64,000 nt of DNA, taken from assembly GCF_030247195.1 (NCBI RefSeq), contig NC_080672.1, positions 353,398,413 to 353,462,412 of the forward strand, read 5' to 3'. A model generated the notes under the pieces. It was not told where the DNA came from, ran no database searches, and saw nothing but the letters and a program-made list of their open reading frames with translations. Position numbers and translations under genes: made by a program. Below, one piece after another: positions 23,401-34,638 of the stretch (position 1 is its first letter; each line of letters starts with the position of its first letter). This DNA comes from Topomyia yanbarensis (lineage: Eukaryota; Arthropoda; Insecta; Diptera; Culicidae).

Positions 23401-24345
23401 TAAAATTACTAAAATTACTAATATTACTAATATTACTAAAATTACTAAAATTACTAAAATTACTAAAATTACTAAAATTACTAAAATTACTAAAATTACT
23501 AAAATTACTAAAATTACTAAAATTACTAAAATTACTAAAATTACAAAATTTACTAAAATTACTAAAATTACTAAAATTACTGAAATTACTAAAATTACTA
23601 AAATTACTAAAATTACTAAAATTACTAAAATTACTAAAATTACTAAAATTACTAAAATTACTAAAATTACTAAAATTACTAGAATTACTAGAATTACTAA
23701 AATTACTAAAATTACTAAAATTACTAAAATTACTAAAATTACTAAAATTACTAAAATTACTAAAATTACTAAAATTACTAAAATTACTAAAATTACTAAA
23801 ATTACTAAAATTACTAAAATTACTAAAATTACTAAAATTACTAAAATTACTAAAATTACTAAAATTACTAAAATTACTAAAATTACTAAAATTACTAAAA
23901 TTACTAAAATTACTAAAATTACTAAAATTACTAAAATTACCAAAATTACTAAAATTACTAAAATTACTAAAATTATTAAAATTACTAAAATTACTAAAAT
24001 TACTAAAATTACTAAAATTACTAAAATTACTAAAATTACTAAAATTACTAAAATTACTAAAATTACTAAAATTACTAAAATTACTAAAATTACTAAAATT
24101 ACTAAAATTACTAAAATTACTAAAATTACTAAAATTACTAAAATTACTAAAATTACTAAAATTACTAAAATTACTAAAATTACTAAAATTACTAAAATTA
24201 CTAAAATTACTAAAATTACTAAAATTACTAAAATTACTAAAATTACTAAAATTACTAAAATTACTAAAATTACTAAAATTACTAAAATTACTAAAATTAC
24301 CAAAAATTACTAAAATTACTAAAATTACTAAAATTACTAAAATTA
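20463..24345. repeat. 9-bp satellite block 1, unit ACTAAAATT, ~431 copies
   Basis: Almost pure head-to-tail ACTAAAATT. Only about twenty units carry a substitution, for example at 20,828, 21,106, 21,182-21,195, 22,656, 22,703-22,713, 23,422-23,432, 23,544, 23,682-23,692 and 24,301. One extra A at 24,303 shifts the phase. The plus-strand unit has no G. Because 9 is a multiple of 3, four of the six frames stay open for hundreds of codons (Val-Ile-Leu, Ser-Asn-Phe, Leu-Leu-Lys, Ile-Thr-Lys), so the very long open frames here are not genes. Purity suggests recent expansion or ongoing homogenisation. Confidence 0.97.
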
Positions 24346-25296
24346 GGGTAAGGTGGGGCAAATCCGACCGTTGGGTAAACCCGACCCCCCCCCCCTAGTT
24401 ATCGAAAATCAGAAGCACTACGCGAACTAATATCAATGTTGTCGTGTAGAGCATCGAAAATAATCATAATGGTGGTATGACAGCATTTAATTAGTCTACA
24501 TTGAGATGTTCAAACGACAAAAAGTGTGTTTTTACAACTTTTTATTTGACTTTTGTGCATCATTGACTACAGGATGTTTCTGATTGTTAAAGTGATTGCA
24601 TAATAAATGTAAGTGGATTCAAATTCTTTGAATAAAGTCCTACAAAGTGCATAGAAGAATTTAGTTCAACCTTTTTCATATTCTGTTTTAATTGCATCGT
24701 AATGAAAAATGACGCGGTGGGGCAAATCCGACCACTAAATATTGGGGTAAATCCGACCGCTTTTTTGCTAAGAAAATTTTTATTTTTCAAATAGAAATAT
24801 ATTTTTATTGTTATTATTTATTATTTTTATGCAAAATGGTTCATCATTACAAACGAAATACACAAAAATGTGATGATTATAGGATTCGTCGAGCAATTGC
24901 TCCGACGCAAATGGGAATATCATTACGTGCTACTGCTCGTGATTTTAGCATTCCAAGATTGACATTGAACTCCATTTTTTTCATGTTAAATTCAATAACA
25001 CAACATTCATTGATTTATCATTGAAAAACCATAAAATTTGGATAATATCTGCACTAAATCAACCAAAAACATAGGGGGTCGGGTTTACCCCACCATTTTT
25101 GAAAACAGCAAAAATGAACATTTTTGTAAAACGCTTGTATCACAAGATATTCCCAATATCCAAATAAAATGCTATATATAGAAAGTTGCCCAGGAGTCTA
25201 ACCTTTAATTTGGTACATAAAACGACTTGATCCGATGTAAAATGAGCATTTTACAGCCAAAACCATTTACTAGGTCGGATTTGCCCCACCTTACCC
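24346..25296 (+). mobile_element. Pogo-like DNA transposon remnant inside the satellite
   Basis: 951 bp with perfect 24-bp terminal inverted repeats (24346-24369 and 25273-25296), beginning GGGTAAGGTGGGGCAAATCC. It is flanked by TA on both sides (24344-24345, 25297-25298). Deleting the element and one TA restores the satellite in register, so this is a clean insertion. TA use, and a fragment of a helix-turn-helix of the Psq/pogo kind, place it in the Tc1/mariner/pogo superfamily. The interior carries further copies of the terminal motif. The catalytic part is absent, so it cannot move unaided. Confidence 0.93.
24836..25024 (+). pseudogene. N-terminal helix-turn-helix fragment of a pogo-type transposase
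   Basis: 62 codons. Residues 1-44 look like the Psq-type helix-turn-helix that opens pogo transposases: a basic start (HHYKRNTQK), then RRAIAPTQMGISLRATARDF and SIPRLTL, matching the A-x-x-x-x-G-x-S-x-R-x-A-A-x-x-F-x-I-P-x-x-T-L pattern. This domain binds the element's terminal repeats. From about residue 45 the similarity ends, and no DDE catalytic domain follows before the right terminus. It could be an internal-deletion remnant, or a short DNA-binding peptide if expressed. Confidence 0.7.
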
Positions 25297-28200
25297 TACT
25301 AAAATTACTAAAATTACTAAAATTACTAAAATTACTAAAATTACTAAAATTACTAAAATTACTAAAATTACTAAAATTACTAAAATTACTAAAATTACTA
25401 AAATTACTAAAATTACTAAAATTACTAAAATTACTAAAATTACTAAAATTACTAAAATTACTAAAATTACTAAAATTACTAAAATTACTAAAATTACTAA
25501 AATTACTAAAATTACTAAAATTACTAAAATTACTAAAATTACTAAAATTACTAAAATTACTAAAATTACTAAAATTACTAAAATTACTAAAATTACTAAA
25601 ATAACTAAAATTACTAAAATTACTAAAATTACTAAAATTACTAAAATTACTAAAATTACTAAAATTACTAAAATTACTAAAATTACTAAAATTACTAAAA
25701 TTACTAAAATTACTAACATTACTAAAATTACTAAAATTACTAAAATTACTAAAATTACTAAAATTACTAAAATTACTAAAATTAATAAAATTACTAAAAT
25801 TACTAAAATTACTAAAATTACTAAAATTACTAAAATTACTAAAATTACTAAAATTACTAAAATTACTAAAATTACTAAAATTACTAAAATTACTAAAATT
25901 ACTAAAATTACTAAAATTACTAAAATTACTAAAATTACTAAAATTACTAAAATTACTAAAATTACTAAAATTACTAAAATTACTAAAATTACTAAAATTA
26001 CTAAAATTACTAAAATTACTAAAATTACTAAAATTACTAAAATTACTAAAATTACTAAAATTACTAAAATTACTAAAATTACTAAAATTACTAAAATTAC
26101 TAAAATTACTAAAATTACTAAAATTACTAAAATTACTAAAATTACTAAAATTACTAAAATTACTAAAATTACTAAAATTACAAAAATTACAAAAATTACA
26201 AAAATTACAAAAATTGCTAAAATTGCTAAAATTACTAAAATTACTAAAATTACTAAAATTACTAAAATTACTAAAATTACTAAAATTACTAAAATTACTA
26301 AAATTACTAAAATTACTAAAATTACTAAAATTACTAAAATTACTAAAATTACTAAAATTACTAAAATTACTAAAATTACTAAAATTACTAAAATTACTAA
26401 AATTACTAAAATTACTAAAATTACTAAAATTACTAAAATTACTAAAATTACTAAAATTACTAAAATTACTAAAATTACTAAAATTACTAAAATTACTAAA
26501 ATTACTAAAATTACTAAAATTACTAAAATTACTAAAATTACTAAAATTACTAAAATTACTAAAATTACTAAAATTACTAAAATTACTAAAATTACTAAAA
26601 TTACTAAAATTACTAAAATTACTAAAATTACTAAAATTACTAAAATTACTAAAATTACTAAAATTACTAAAATTACTAAAATTACTAAAATTACTAAAAT
26701 TACTAAAATTACTAAAATTACTAAAATTACTAAAATTACTAAAATTACTAAAATTACTAAAATTACTAAAATTACTAAAATTACTAAAATTACTAAAATT
26801 ACTAAAATTACTAAAATTACTAAAATTACTAAAATTACTAAAATTACTAAAATTACTAAAATTACTAAAATTACTAAAATTACTAAAATTACTAAAATTA
26901 CTAAAATTACTAAAATTACTAAAATTACTAAAATTACTAAAATTACTAAAATTACTAAAATTACTAAAATTACTAAAATTACTAAAATTACTAAAATTAC
27001 TAAAATTACTAAAATTACTAAAATTACTAAAATTACTAAAATTACTAAAATTACTAAAATTACTAAAATTACTAAAATTACTAAAATTACTAAAATTACT
27101 AAAATTACTAAAATTACTAAAATTACTAAAATTACTAAAATTACTAAAATTACTAAAATTACTAAAATTACTAAAATTACTAAAATTACTAAAATTACTA
27201 AAATTACTAAAATTACTAAAATTACTAAAATTACTAAAATTACTAAAATTACTAAAATTACTAAAATTACTAAAATTACTAAAATTACTAAAATTACTAA
27301 AATTACTAAAATTACTAAAATTACTAAAATTACTAAAATTATTAAAATTACTAAAATTACTAAAATTACTAAAATTACTAAAATTACTAAAATTACTAAA
27401 ATTACTAAAATTACTAAAATTACTAAAATTACTAAAATTACTAAAATTACTAAAATTACTAAAATTACTAAAATTACTAAAATTACTAAAATTACTAAAA
27501 TTACTAAAATTACTAAAATTACTAAAATTACTAAAATTACTAAAATTACTAAAATTACTAAAATTACTAAAATTACTAAAATTACTAAAATTACTAAAAT
27601 TACTAAAATTACTAAAATTACTAAAATTACTAAAATTACTAAAATTACTAAAATTACTAAAATTACTAAAATTACTAAAATTACTAAAATTACTAAAATT
27701 ACTAAAATTACTAAAATTACTAAAATTACTAAAATTACTAAATTACTAAAATTACTAAAATTACTAAAATTACTAAAATTACTAAAATTACTAAAATTAC
27801 TAAAATTACTAAAATTACTAAAATTACTAAAATTACTAAAATTACTAAAATCACTAAAATTACTAAAATCACTAAAATCACTAAAATTACTAAAATTACT
27901 AAAATTACTAAAATTACTAAAATTACTAAAATTACTAAAATTACTAAAATTACTAAAATTACTAAAATTACTAAAATTACTAAAATTACTAAAATTACTA
28001 AAATTACTAAAATTACTAAAATTACTAAAATTACTAAAATTACTAAAATTACTAAAATTACTAAAATTACTAAAATTACTAAAATTACTAAAATTACTAA
28101 AATTACTAAAATTACTAAAATTACTAAAATTACTAAAATTACTAAAATTACTAAAATTACTAAAATTACTAAAATTACTGAAATTACTAAAATTACTAAA

Positions 28201-28850
28201 ATTACTAAAATTACTAAAATTACTAAAATTACTAAAATTACTAAAATTACTAAAATTACTAAAATTACTAAAATTACTAAAATTACTAAAATTACTAAAA
28301 TTACTAAAATTACTAAAATTACTAAAATTACTAAAATTACTAAAATTACTAAAATTACTAAAATTACTAAAATTACTAAAATTACTAAAATTACTAAAAT
28401 TACTAAAATTACTAAAATTACTAAAATTACTAAAATTACTAAAATTACTAAAATTACTAAAATTACTAAAATTACTAAAATTACTAAAATTACTAAAATT
28501 ACTAAAATTACTAAAATTACTAAAATTACTAAAATTACTAAAATTACTAAAATTACTAAAATTACTAAAATTACTAAAATTACTAAAATTACTAAAATTA
28601 CTAAAATTACTAAAATTACTAAAATTACTAAAATTACTAAAATTACTAAAATTACTAAAATTACTAAAATTACTAAAATTACTAAAATTACTAAAATTAC
28701 TAAAATTACTAAAATTACTAAAATTACTAAAATTACTAAAATTACTAAAATTACTAAAATTACTAAAATTACTAAAATTACTAAAATTACTAAAATTACT
28801 AAAATTACTAAAATTACTAAAATTACTAAGATTACTAGAATTACTAGAAT
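25297..28850. repeat. 9-bp satellite block 2, ~395 copies
   Basis: Same unit and same orientation as block 1, continuing in register across the pogo-like insertion. Variants cluster: four successive units CAAAAATTA at 26,178-26,213, three C-for-T units at 27,850-27,880, and AAGATT / ACTAGAATT at the right edge (28,828-28,850). A 1-bp deletion near 27,741 shifts the phase and explains why long open frames change there. Confidence 0.97.
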
Positions 28851-31150
28851 ACAAGGAACTAAAATCAAAACATATTAATAAAATTAATAAAACGGATAAA
28901 AGGGGTTAAATTGTTTATTGCTTTTTTTACTTTTTCACGGTAGTGGCTTTCGTGTCAGGGTGGGGGGAGGGAGGACAAAAATAATTAAAATAAGCAAAAT
29001 GAATGAAATGAACAAAATTAATAAAATAAATAAAACAGATGGAATAAATAAAATTAAATAAAAAAGGATTAAATGAATAAAGTGTATAAAGTTAATAAAA
29101 TAAATGAAAAGAATAAATAAATAAAAATTGTTTTGAACAAAAGTAATATAATGAACAAAATTAGTAGAAAGACTAAAATAATTAAAAGGAATAAAATGGA
29201 TAAAATAAACGAAAATAATGAAATGAATTAAATGAGCGAAACGATTGCTTTCAATTAAATAAATATTAAATAAATAAAGTTAATTAAAGGAATTATCTGA
29301 ATAAAATTATTAAAATATATGAAATTACTTAAATCAATGAAATGAAGAAAATTAAATGGATAAATAACATGGACAAAACTCCAAAAATTTATAAAATGAA
29401 TAAAACGAATCAAAAGACTAAACTAAATATTTTTGCATATTTATTTTTGACACTTTACCTTTATAGAGACATTCGTGTCAGATGGAAGTAGAAATAAAAT
29501 GAAGAACATGAAGTAAATTAATAAAAAGTGTAAGATGAACATCATTAAATAAAAGAACAAAATTGAAAAAATAATGAATAAAATAGATAAAATGGTAAAA
29601 ATGGATAAAAAAAAATCAATTAATGAGATGAATAAAATGAAAATTAAAATTAAAATTTCATTAAATAAAATATTAATTTCATTAAACAAAATGAATAAAC
29701 GGAACAGCCAATAAAATAAACAAAATGATTAAGATAAATTAAATGAATCAAAATAATAAAATTCATTAAGCACATCAAATGAATAAAATGAACAAAATGA
29801 ATGAAGTGAATCAAAAAATAAACGCATCGAATAAAATAAATGAAATAAATATTGAATAAAATGGATAAAGTTTTTAAATTAAATGAATAAAAATAATGCG
29901 AATAAAATGAATATCAGGAATTAAAAATAATTGACAAAATGAATAATATTAAAAGAATGAATATAATGATTTAATTAATAAAACGAATAAAATCAATAAG
30001 ATTGATTGAATGAATAAAATAAGTAAAGTAAATCAAATGAAGAAAACGAATAAAATGATTAATAATTAGATTTATAAAATAAGTCAATTAAACCAAATAA
30101 ATGAAATAAATAGAGTGGAAAAAATCAAAAATAAAAAAATTAATAAAATAAACAGTATGACTAAAGGAATAGAATGATAAAAAATAATTTAATGGATTAA
30201 ATTATTAAAACTTATAAAATTAATAAAATGAAAGTTTTGAACGAAATTATTAATATGAATTAAATGAAGAAACTTAATAATCTATAAAACTTATGAAAAT
30301 AAATTAATTTATTAATTTATTGAATAAAATAAATGAAATGATAAAATTAGAAAAATGACTGAAATTAATAAATGAAATAAAATTGAAAAAATTACTGAAG
30401 CTAATAAAATTGATGCAATTAATAAAATATATAATTGTTTTTGATTTATTTGAACACTTTACCACGTTAATGGCATTCGTGTCAGAGGGGAGGAATATAA
30501 AGAAAAAAATAAAGAAAATTATTGAAATGAACAAAATTAATAAAAAGAATGAAATTTATGCAATGAATTAAATGGATGAATTAGATAAAATTAAGGAAAA
30601 GTACAAAATGAATAAAATGAATAGAATCTATAAAATGAATCAAAAGAAGAAAATTGCATAAAATACTTAAAATACACATAACGAACAAAATGGGTGAAGT
30701 TATTGGAAAATGTAAACTAATCGAATAAAATAAATATTGTAAAATATGAATAAAATGAAAGAAATGAATAAAATCAATAAACTTAATAAAACGAATTAAG
30801 TAAATAAAATTAAATGAACCGATCAATAAAATGAATAAATAAATAAAATAATTAAAATGAACAAAATGACCAATAATAAGTGAAGCGAATGAAAAAAGCG
30901 AATCGAATAAAATAAATAAAGTAAATATAATATGGATAAAATTAAAAAAATAATAAATAATAAAAAAATAATATGGATAAAATTAAATAAATGAATAAAA
31001 TAATCACATGATAAAATTAAGAAAACGAAAAAAAAGATCAATGGAATTATTAGAACGATAAAAACAAACGAAATGTAGAGAATTAATACTATGAATAAAA
31101 AGAAGAAAAAATAAGCAGAATGAAATTAATTAAATGAATAAAATGAAAAA
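28851..31150. repeat. A-rich degenerate repeat region with three conserved cores
   Basis: Words such as AATAAAATGAATAAAATG repeat imperfectly for 2.3 kb, with G only in short words. Three longer stretches stand out because they keep TTCGTGTCAG followed by G-rich sequence: 28,931-28,973, 29,450-29,490 and 30,454-30,496. The last two also share ACACTTTACC upstream; the first has TTTTTCACGGTAGTGG. No genes; isoleucine/phenylalanine-rich open frames here are artefacts. Confidence 0.85.
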
Positions 31151-31559
31151 TTGTGCAACACACTCAATTCGGCTCGACAATTTCCCAACAGCCGTGTAGT
31201 CAGCAAATTTAAAAACTTAGATTTGTTTGCTGATTTTCGGTAAAACATTTTCCTAGTATCAGCTATTAGATGTCACTTTTTACTGAGAACTCAGCTGTTA
31301 AAAGTTCGGCAAAAGATGCGAAAACAGTTGAGATTCGGCAGAAAAAATGAATATAAAAACAAAAAATAAAATAAGTTAAATGCATGAAATCAACAAAATA
31401 GCTGAAATTAGGATGAAGTTTAGGATGGTTAAATAGAGCAATTTTTATGAGTAGTAAAGCAGTTAAGCATTTATTAACGCTAGAAAAGACAGGGAAGGCA
31501 AATATGCTTTGGGCAGATATTTAGGGGGAGGGGGAGTTAGTTCCTACATCTGGGTATCA
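31151..31559. other. Intergenic; small hairpin
   Basis: 31,200-31,235 can pair (TCAGCAAATTT / AGATTTGTTTGCTGA). The remainder is probably 3' trailer of the LINE that follows on the minus strand. Nothing else seen. Confidence 0.4.
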
Positions 31560-32190
31560 GAAATAAAACAAGAATTTTCAGGCATCGGGAGATAAACGGC
31601 ATCGATTAAAAACTCGGACTACCTTCATCAGGAAGATTCATGTACTGTGACTTCGAGTGGTCCTCCTTGAGCAGGCAGAGATTTCTCCAGACGATTTCGT
31701 AATACGACTCAGATGCAGATCGGCAACACACCGAGTTGAGCGCGTGATATAGATTCCAGAGATACTTCGTGTCACCTTGAAGTTGAGATCTGGCAAAACA
31801 GTACTCGGCGCATGCCCAGACAATATGTTCGATATCGTTATAACCGTTGCCACAAGCGCAGATACTGCTATTTGCAAACCCAGTACGTCGGAGATGAGCA
31901 CCTAGCGTGTAGTGATTGGACATGAGCCGAGACATCACACGAATGAAAACCCGATCCACATCCATTCCAAGGTTTCGTCGATACTTTCGGGATGATAGAA
32001 TGTAGCCATCGTCCTAACTCTGCATTGCTCCAAGATGTCTGTCAACTTTCTAGCGTCCTCTGACGAGAGATATTGAAAAATTCATTGAAGCAAATTGGTT
32101 TTTCGTAGATGTCACCTTCTAAAGCGCCCGCCTTAGATAAAGAGTCCGCTTCTTCATTAGGTAGGATGTAGTAATGCGAGAGAACCCAAA
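31560..32190 (-). pseudogene. I-clade LINE, 3' part (RNase H end plus C-terminal zinc-knuckle region)
   Basis: Minus-strand translation from 32,190 downward gives the end of an RNase H domain (WVLSHYYILPNEEADSLSK, then EGDIYEKPI). After a shift (31,965-31,606) it gives FIRVMSRLMSNHYTLGAHL, then the CxCGxGYxDIEHxVWxC signature that ends I-clade ORF2 proteins. These proteins copy the element RNA at the chromosomal target. Here the protein is frameshifted. The adjoining 32,190-32,680 belongs to the same element but points the other way. Confidence 0.85.
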
Positions 32191-32680
32191 TTATCTCGGG
32201 GTCTGGTTCGACACTAAAGGTACCTGGGAATGTCACATTAGGTATCTGAAACAAAAGTGCCAACAAAGGACCAACTTTCTCCGTACAATAACAGCAACAT
32301 CGTGGGGTGCCCACCCAGGAAATTTGATCAGGTTGTATCAAACAACGATATTGTTGGCGATGGAGTACGGGTGTTTCTGTTTGCGCTCCGATGCAAACAA
32401 ACATATCATCAAACTGGAGCGAATCCAATATTGTTATTGTGCTTTGGGCTTCATGCACTCGAAGCATACGATGAGTCAAGAAGTGCTGGCGTGCGCCCTT
32501 CCGTTGAAAAATCGATTTTGGGACCTCTCATATCGATTGGTAGTTCCGAATTTCTAGACAACCGTGTCAATCTCTTGCATGCTTCTGATTCAACTGTATT
32601 CTTCGTACCATTCATGAAGGAAAAGATTCGGGGAATTCCGGATCATATACGACCGCAAGTGATTCCAAATATTTCTTAAT
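32190..32680 (+). pseudogene. I-clade LINE, inverted segment (RT thumb region)
   Basis: Plus-strand translation 32,193-32,557 reads LGVWFDTKGTWECHIRYLKQ, then GAHPGNLIRLYQTTIL and MEYGCF. After a shift, 32,565-32,679 reads KEKIRGIPDHIRPQVIPNI. These are consecutive parts of an I-clade ORF2, between the reverse-transcriptase fingers/palm and RNase H. The segment abuts the minus-strand 3' part at about 32,190, giving the head-to-head structure expected from twin priming. Confidence 0.85.
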
Positions 32681-34359
32681 TATATGATTATACCATATTG
32701 ACTTTTGTGAATGTTTTCTATAGCGTCATCTCGGGCGGAATCGGTCCTATTTCATATGTTGGCACTATCCACAACTACCCTAATCATCACCCAAAAAAAA
32801 ATCGACGCATGCTCTCGTCTTCATTCAAATTAACACAAATCCAATCTGACTTCACGTTATCGTTTGTAATCGCCTCGCGGTTCCTTTAATTTGAACTGAC
32901 TGTGAAACAAACTGGAAATATGTTGTTTCCCAGCCGAAGGCTCGCCTCTGTGCAACGAGAGCGACCGACCGAACCGACACCGTCCGGCAACAGGCAGAAT
33001 CTATGTAGCGTCCGCGTCGTGGTGCGTCATTGAAACGCGCAAATGTAAAATGTATTTATTTTAATTAAAATTTGTTAAAACAACACACAACAAGACCGAT
33101 TCATTAGTCGAGCGAGCGCGAATCCCAGAAGAGCTCTGTCTGTTTGCTAGCTGGCCGGCCTGGCCTGGTCTGGCCTGGCCTGGCAGTGCGTTTCTTTGCT
33201 TGCATTCATTGCACACACCATGGATGGCCGCAGGGACGTCATATGGTATGATGAGTGCCACCGTCCGTCGCGCTGCCGCGGCTGCTGTTACTGCGGCTGC
33301 GGGTCTCCTTCTCTGGTGAGCGACTGTTTTAGGGCTCGGCGCGTCATAAATATTGATGAACGGAGCAATGAATGGACGTGGACGGCTACTGGTTTTAACT
33401 CCCGACTGGTAAGTTTTGTTTTTTTTTCGCTTATTTTTGTATTTCGGTGCATTACTCAAAGATCCCGCGTAGTGCCGCTGGTAAATGCACTTTAGCTTCT
33501 CAAGTTATTCAATTAATACACTTTATTTGACTTAATCATGCTGTGCGTGAGATGAATTATGATACCGATGAAGTCGATCTATGGGAAGATCAGTTCTGCA
33601 CAGTTCGCGCCTTGGCCGGATGTCTCTATGGGTAGAGCAATTGCGCAATGGGGCATCGTAAACTAGTGATTTAGCGTCATGTGTGAGAAATTGTTTAATT
33701 TCTGTATGAGAAAACAACTAGCGGTGGACGGTGCTTGAGAGGTGTGACTAATTGTGCCTTCATTAGATAAATGCAATATGACTGGTTTTTGAGTTATGCT
33801 GAAATGAATTGATTGTTACATATGTAAAAAGATAGATGGGCCAGTAATAGTGGAACTGTGAAGTACCATGTTTTCAAATCACCATTTCAAAATGTTAAAA
33901 ATTATTAAAAAAAAAACTTTGTTTGCTTTTGTATACTAAATTTTTTATTTTCATTTTTATTTATTTTAATTTTTCATCAACGTAGAAAATTATTAATTTA
34001 ACATGCTTGTACATATTTATTGACATATGTGTCCTTATTTATTGTTCTGTCCACAGCATGCGGATAGCAGTGTTGGCCACCGCCAATGTTGTAAACCTTA
34101 AGGGGCGCTGAAATCATGATCTACTTTATAAAATAAATAGAAAAAAATGATTTTTCCATCATTTTTATTCGAATTCCAAGCGTATGAGAAATGGATCAAA
34201 AATGTCGCCAAGAAAAGAAATTCTATAAATGTCTTTTTCTTCAAAAGATTCTCTTCTCTTTCCATCGAATTCCAAAAATTCAAAGAGAAAGAGAAAATAA
34301 AAAAATTTAAGCGAAGAAAAAATGTAGTTCAACTATCCTCCACCATGTCTTTTATAGTA
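32681..34359. other. Intergenic, partly unique; no identified gene
   Basis: 32,930-33,500 is GC-rich, with a (TGGCC)n-like run at 33,150-33,185. It has overlapping open frames on both strands (33,061-33,459 minus; 33,196-33,495 plus). It could be a promoter or first-exon region, but I recognise no protein. 33,850-34,345 is A+T-rich. Confidence 0.4.
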
Positions 34360-34526
34360 GGGGTGAGCGTAGCGTAGTTGGTAAATCGATTGCCTTGTAC
34401 GCGCAGCGCATCTGGGTTCGAGTCCCGACCCCGCACATAGGGTTAGAAATGTTTCATAAGAGATTTTTCTAACCCGAAGAGGCGAATGACCTTAAGGTTA
34501 AAACCTCTATAATCAAAATAAAAAAA
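34360..34526 (+). mobile_element. tRNA-derived SINE (Feilai-like) with 15-bp target duplication
   Basis: 167 bp. The A box TAGCGTAGTTGG lies at 34,370-34,381 and the B box GGTTCGAGTCC at 34,415-34,425. The tRNA-unrelated body includes GAAGAGGCGAATGACC, and the tail is AATCAAAATAAAAAA. The 15-bp direct duplications ATGTCTTTTATAGTA at 34,345-34,359 and 34,527-34,541 are identical, showing retroposition through target-primed reverse transcription and a relatively recent arrival. It is not a functional tRNA gene: the 3' half does not fold to a cloverleaf acceptor. Confidence 0.95.
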
Positions 34527-34579
34527 ATGTCTTTTATAGTAACGCACGCTAACGAAGTCGACATAAAAATTTTGCGTTT

Positions 34580-34638
34580 GTAAACACGGCTCACAGTAAA
34601 AGTCTATTTAATAGACTTTTACTGTGAGCCGTGTTTAC
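34580..34638. repeat. Perfect 59-nt palindrome
   Basis: 29-bp arms around a single central T (34,609). The left arm starts GTAAACACGGCTCACAGTAA and the right arm is its exact complement. A third, single copy of the outer 22 bp (one change) lies at 34,671-34,692. Perfect pairing at this length suggests a recent origin or selection. Confidence 0.97.

Noticed and set aside
20359..24361. Open frames of more than 1,300 codons (Val-Ile-Leu and Ser-Asn-Phe repeats) and shorter Leu-Leu-Lys / Ile-Thr-Lys frames
   Set aside because: They are produced by a 9-bp repeat that lacks stops in these frames; both strands are open at once and frame changes track single-base indels in the repeat.
20463..28850. 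CRISPR-like array
   Set aside because: Units are 9 bp, contiguous and without spacers; the surroundings are eukaryotic transposon DNA.
25291..28868. Second set of long repeat-encoded frames
   Set aside because: Same satellite artefact as in block 1.
33061..33495. Opposed frames in the GC-rich patch near 33.2 kb
   Set aside because: Both strands open because of GC-rich composition; no domain.
34360..34430. A functional tRNA gene
   Set aside because: A and B boxes are present, but the sequence continues into a SINE body with A-rich tail and target duplication, and no cloverleaf closes.
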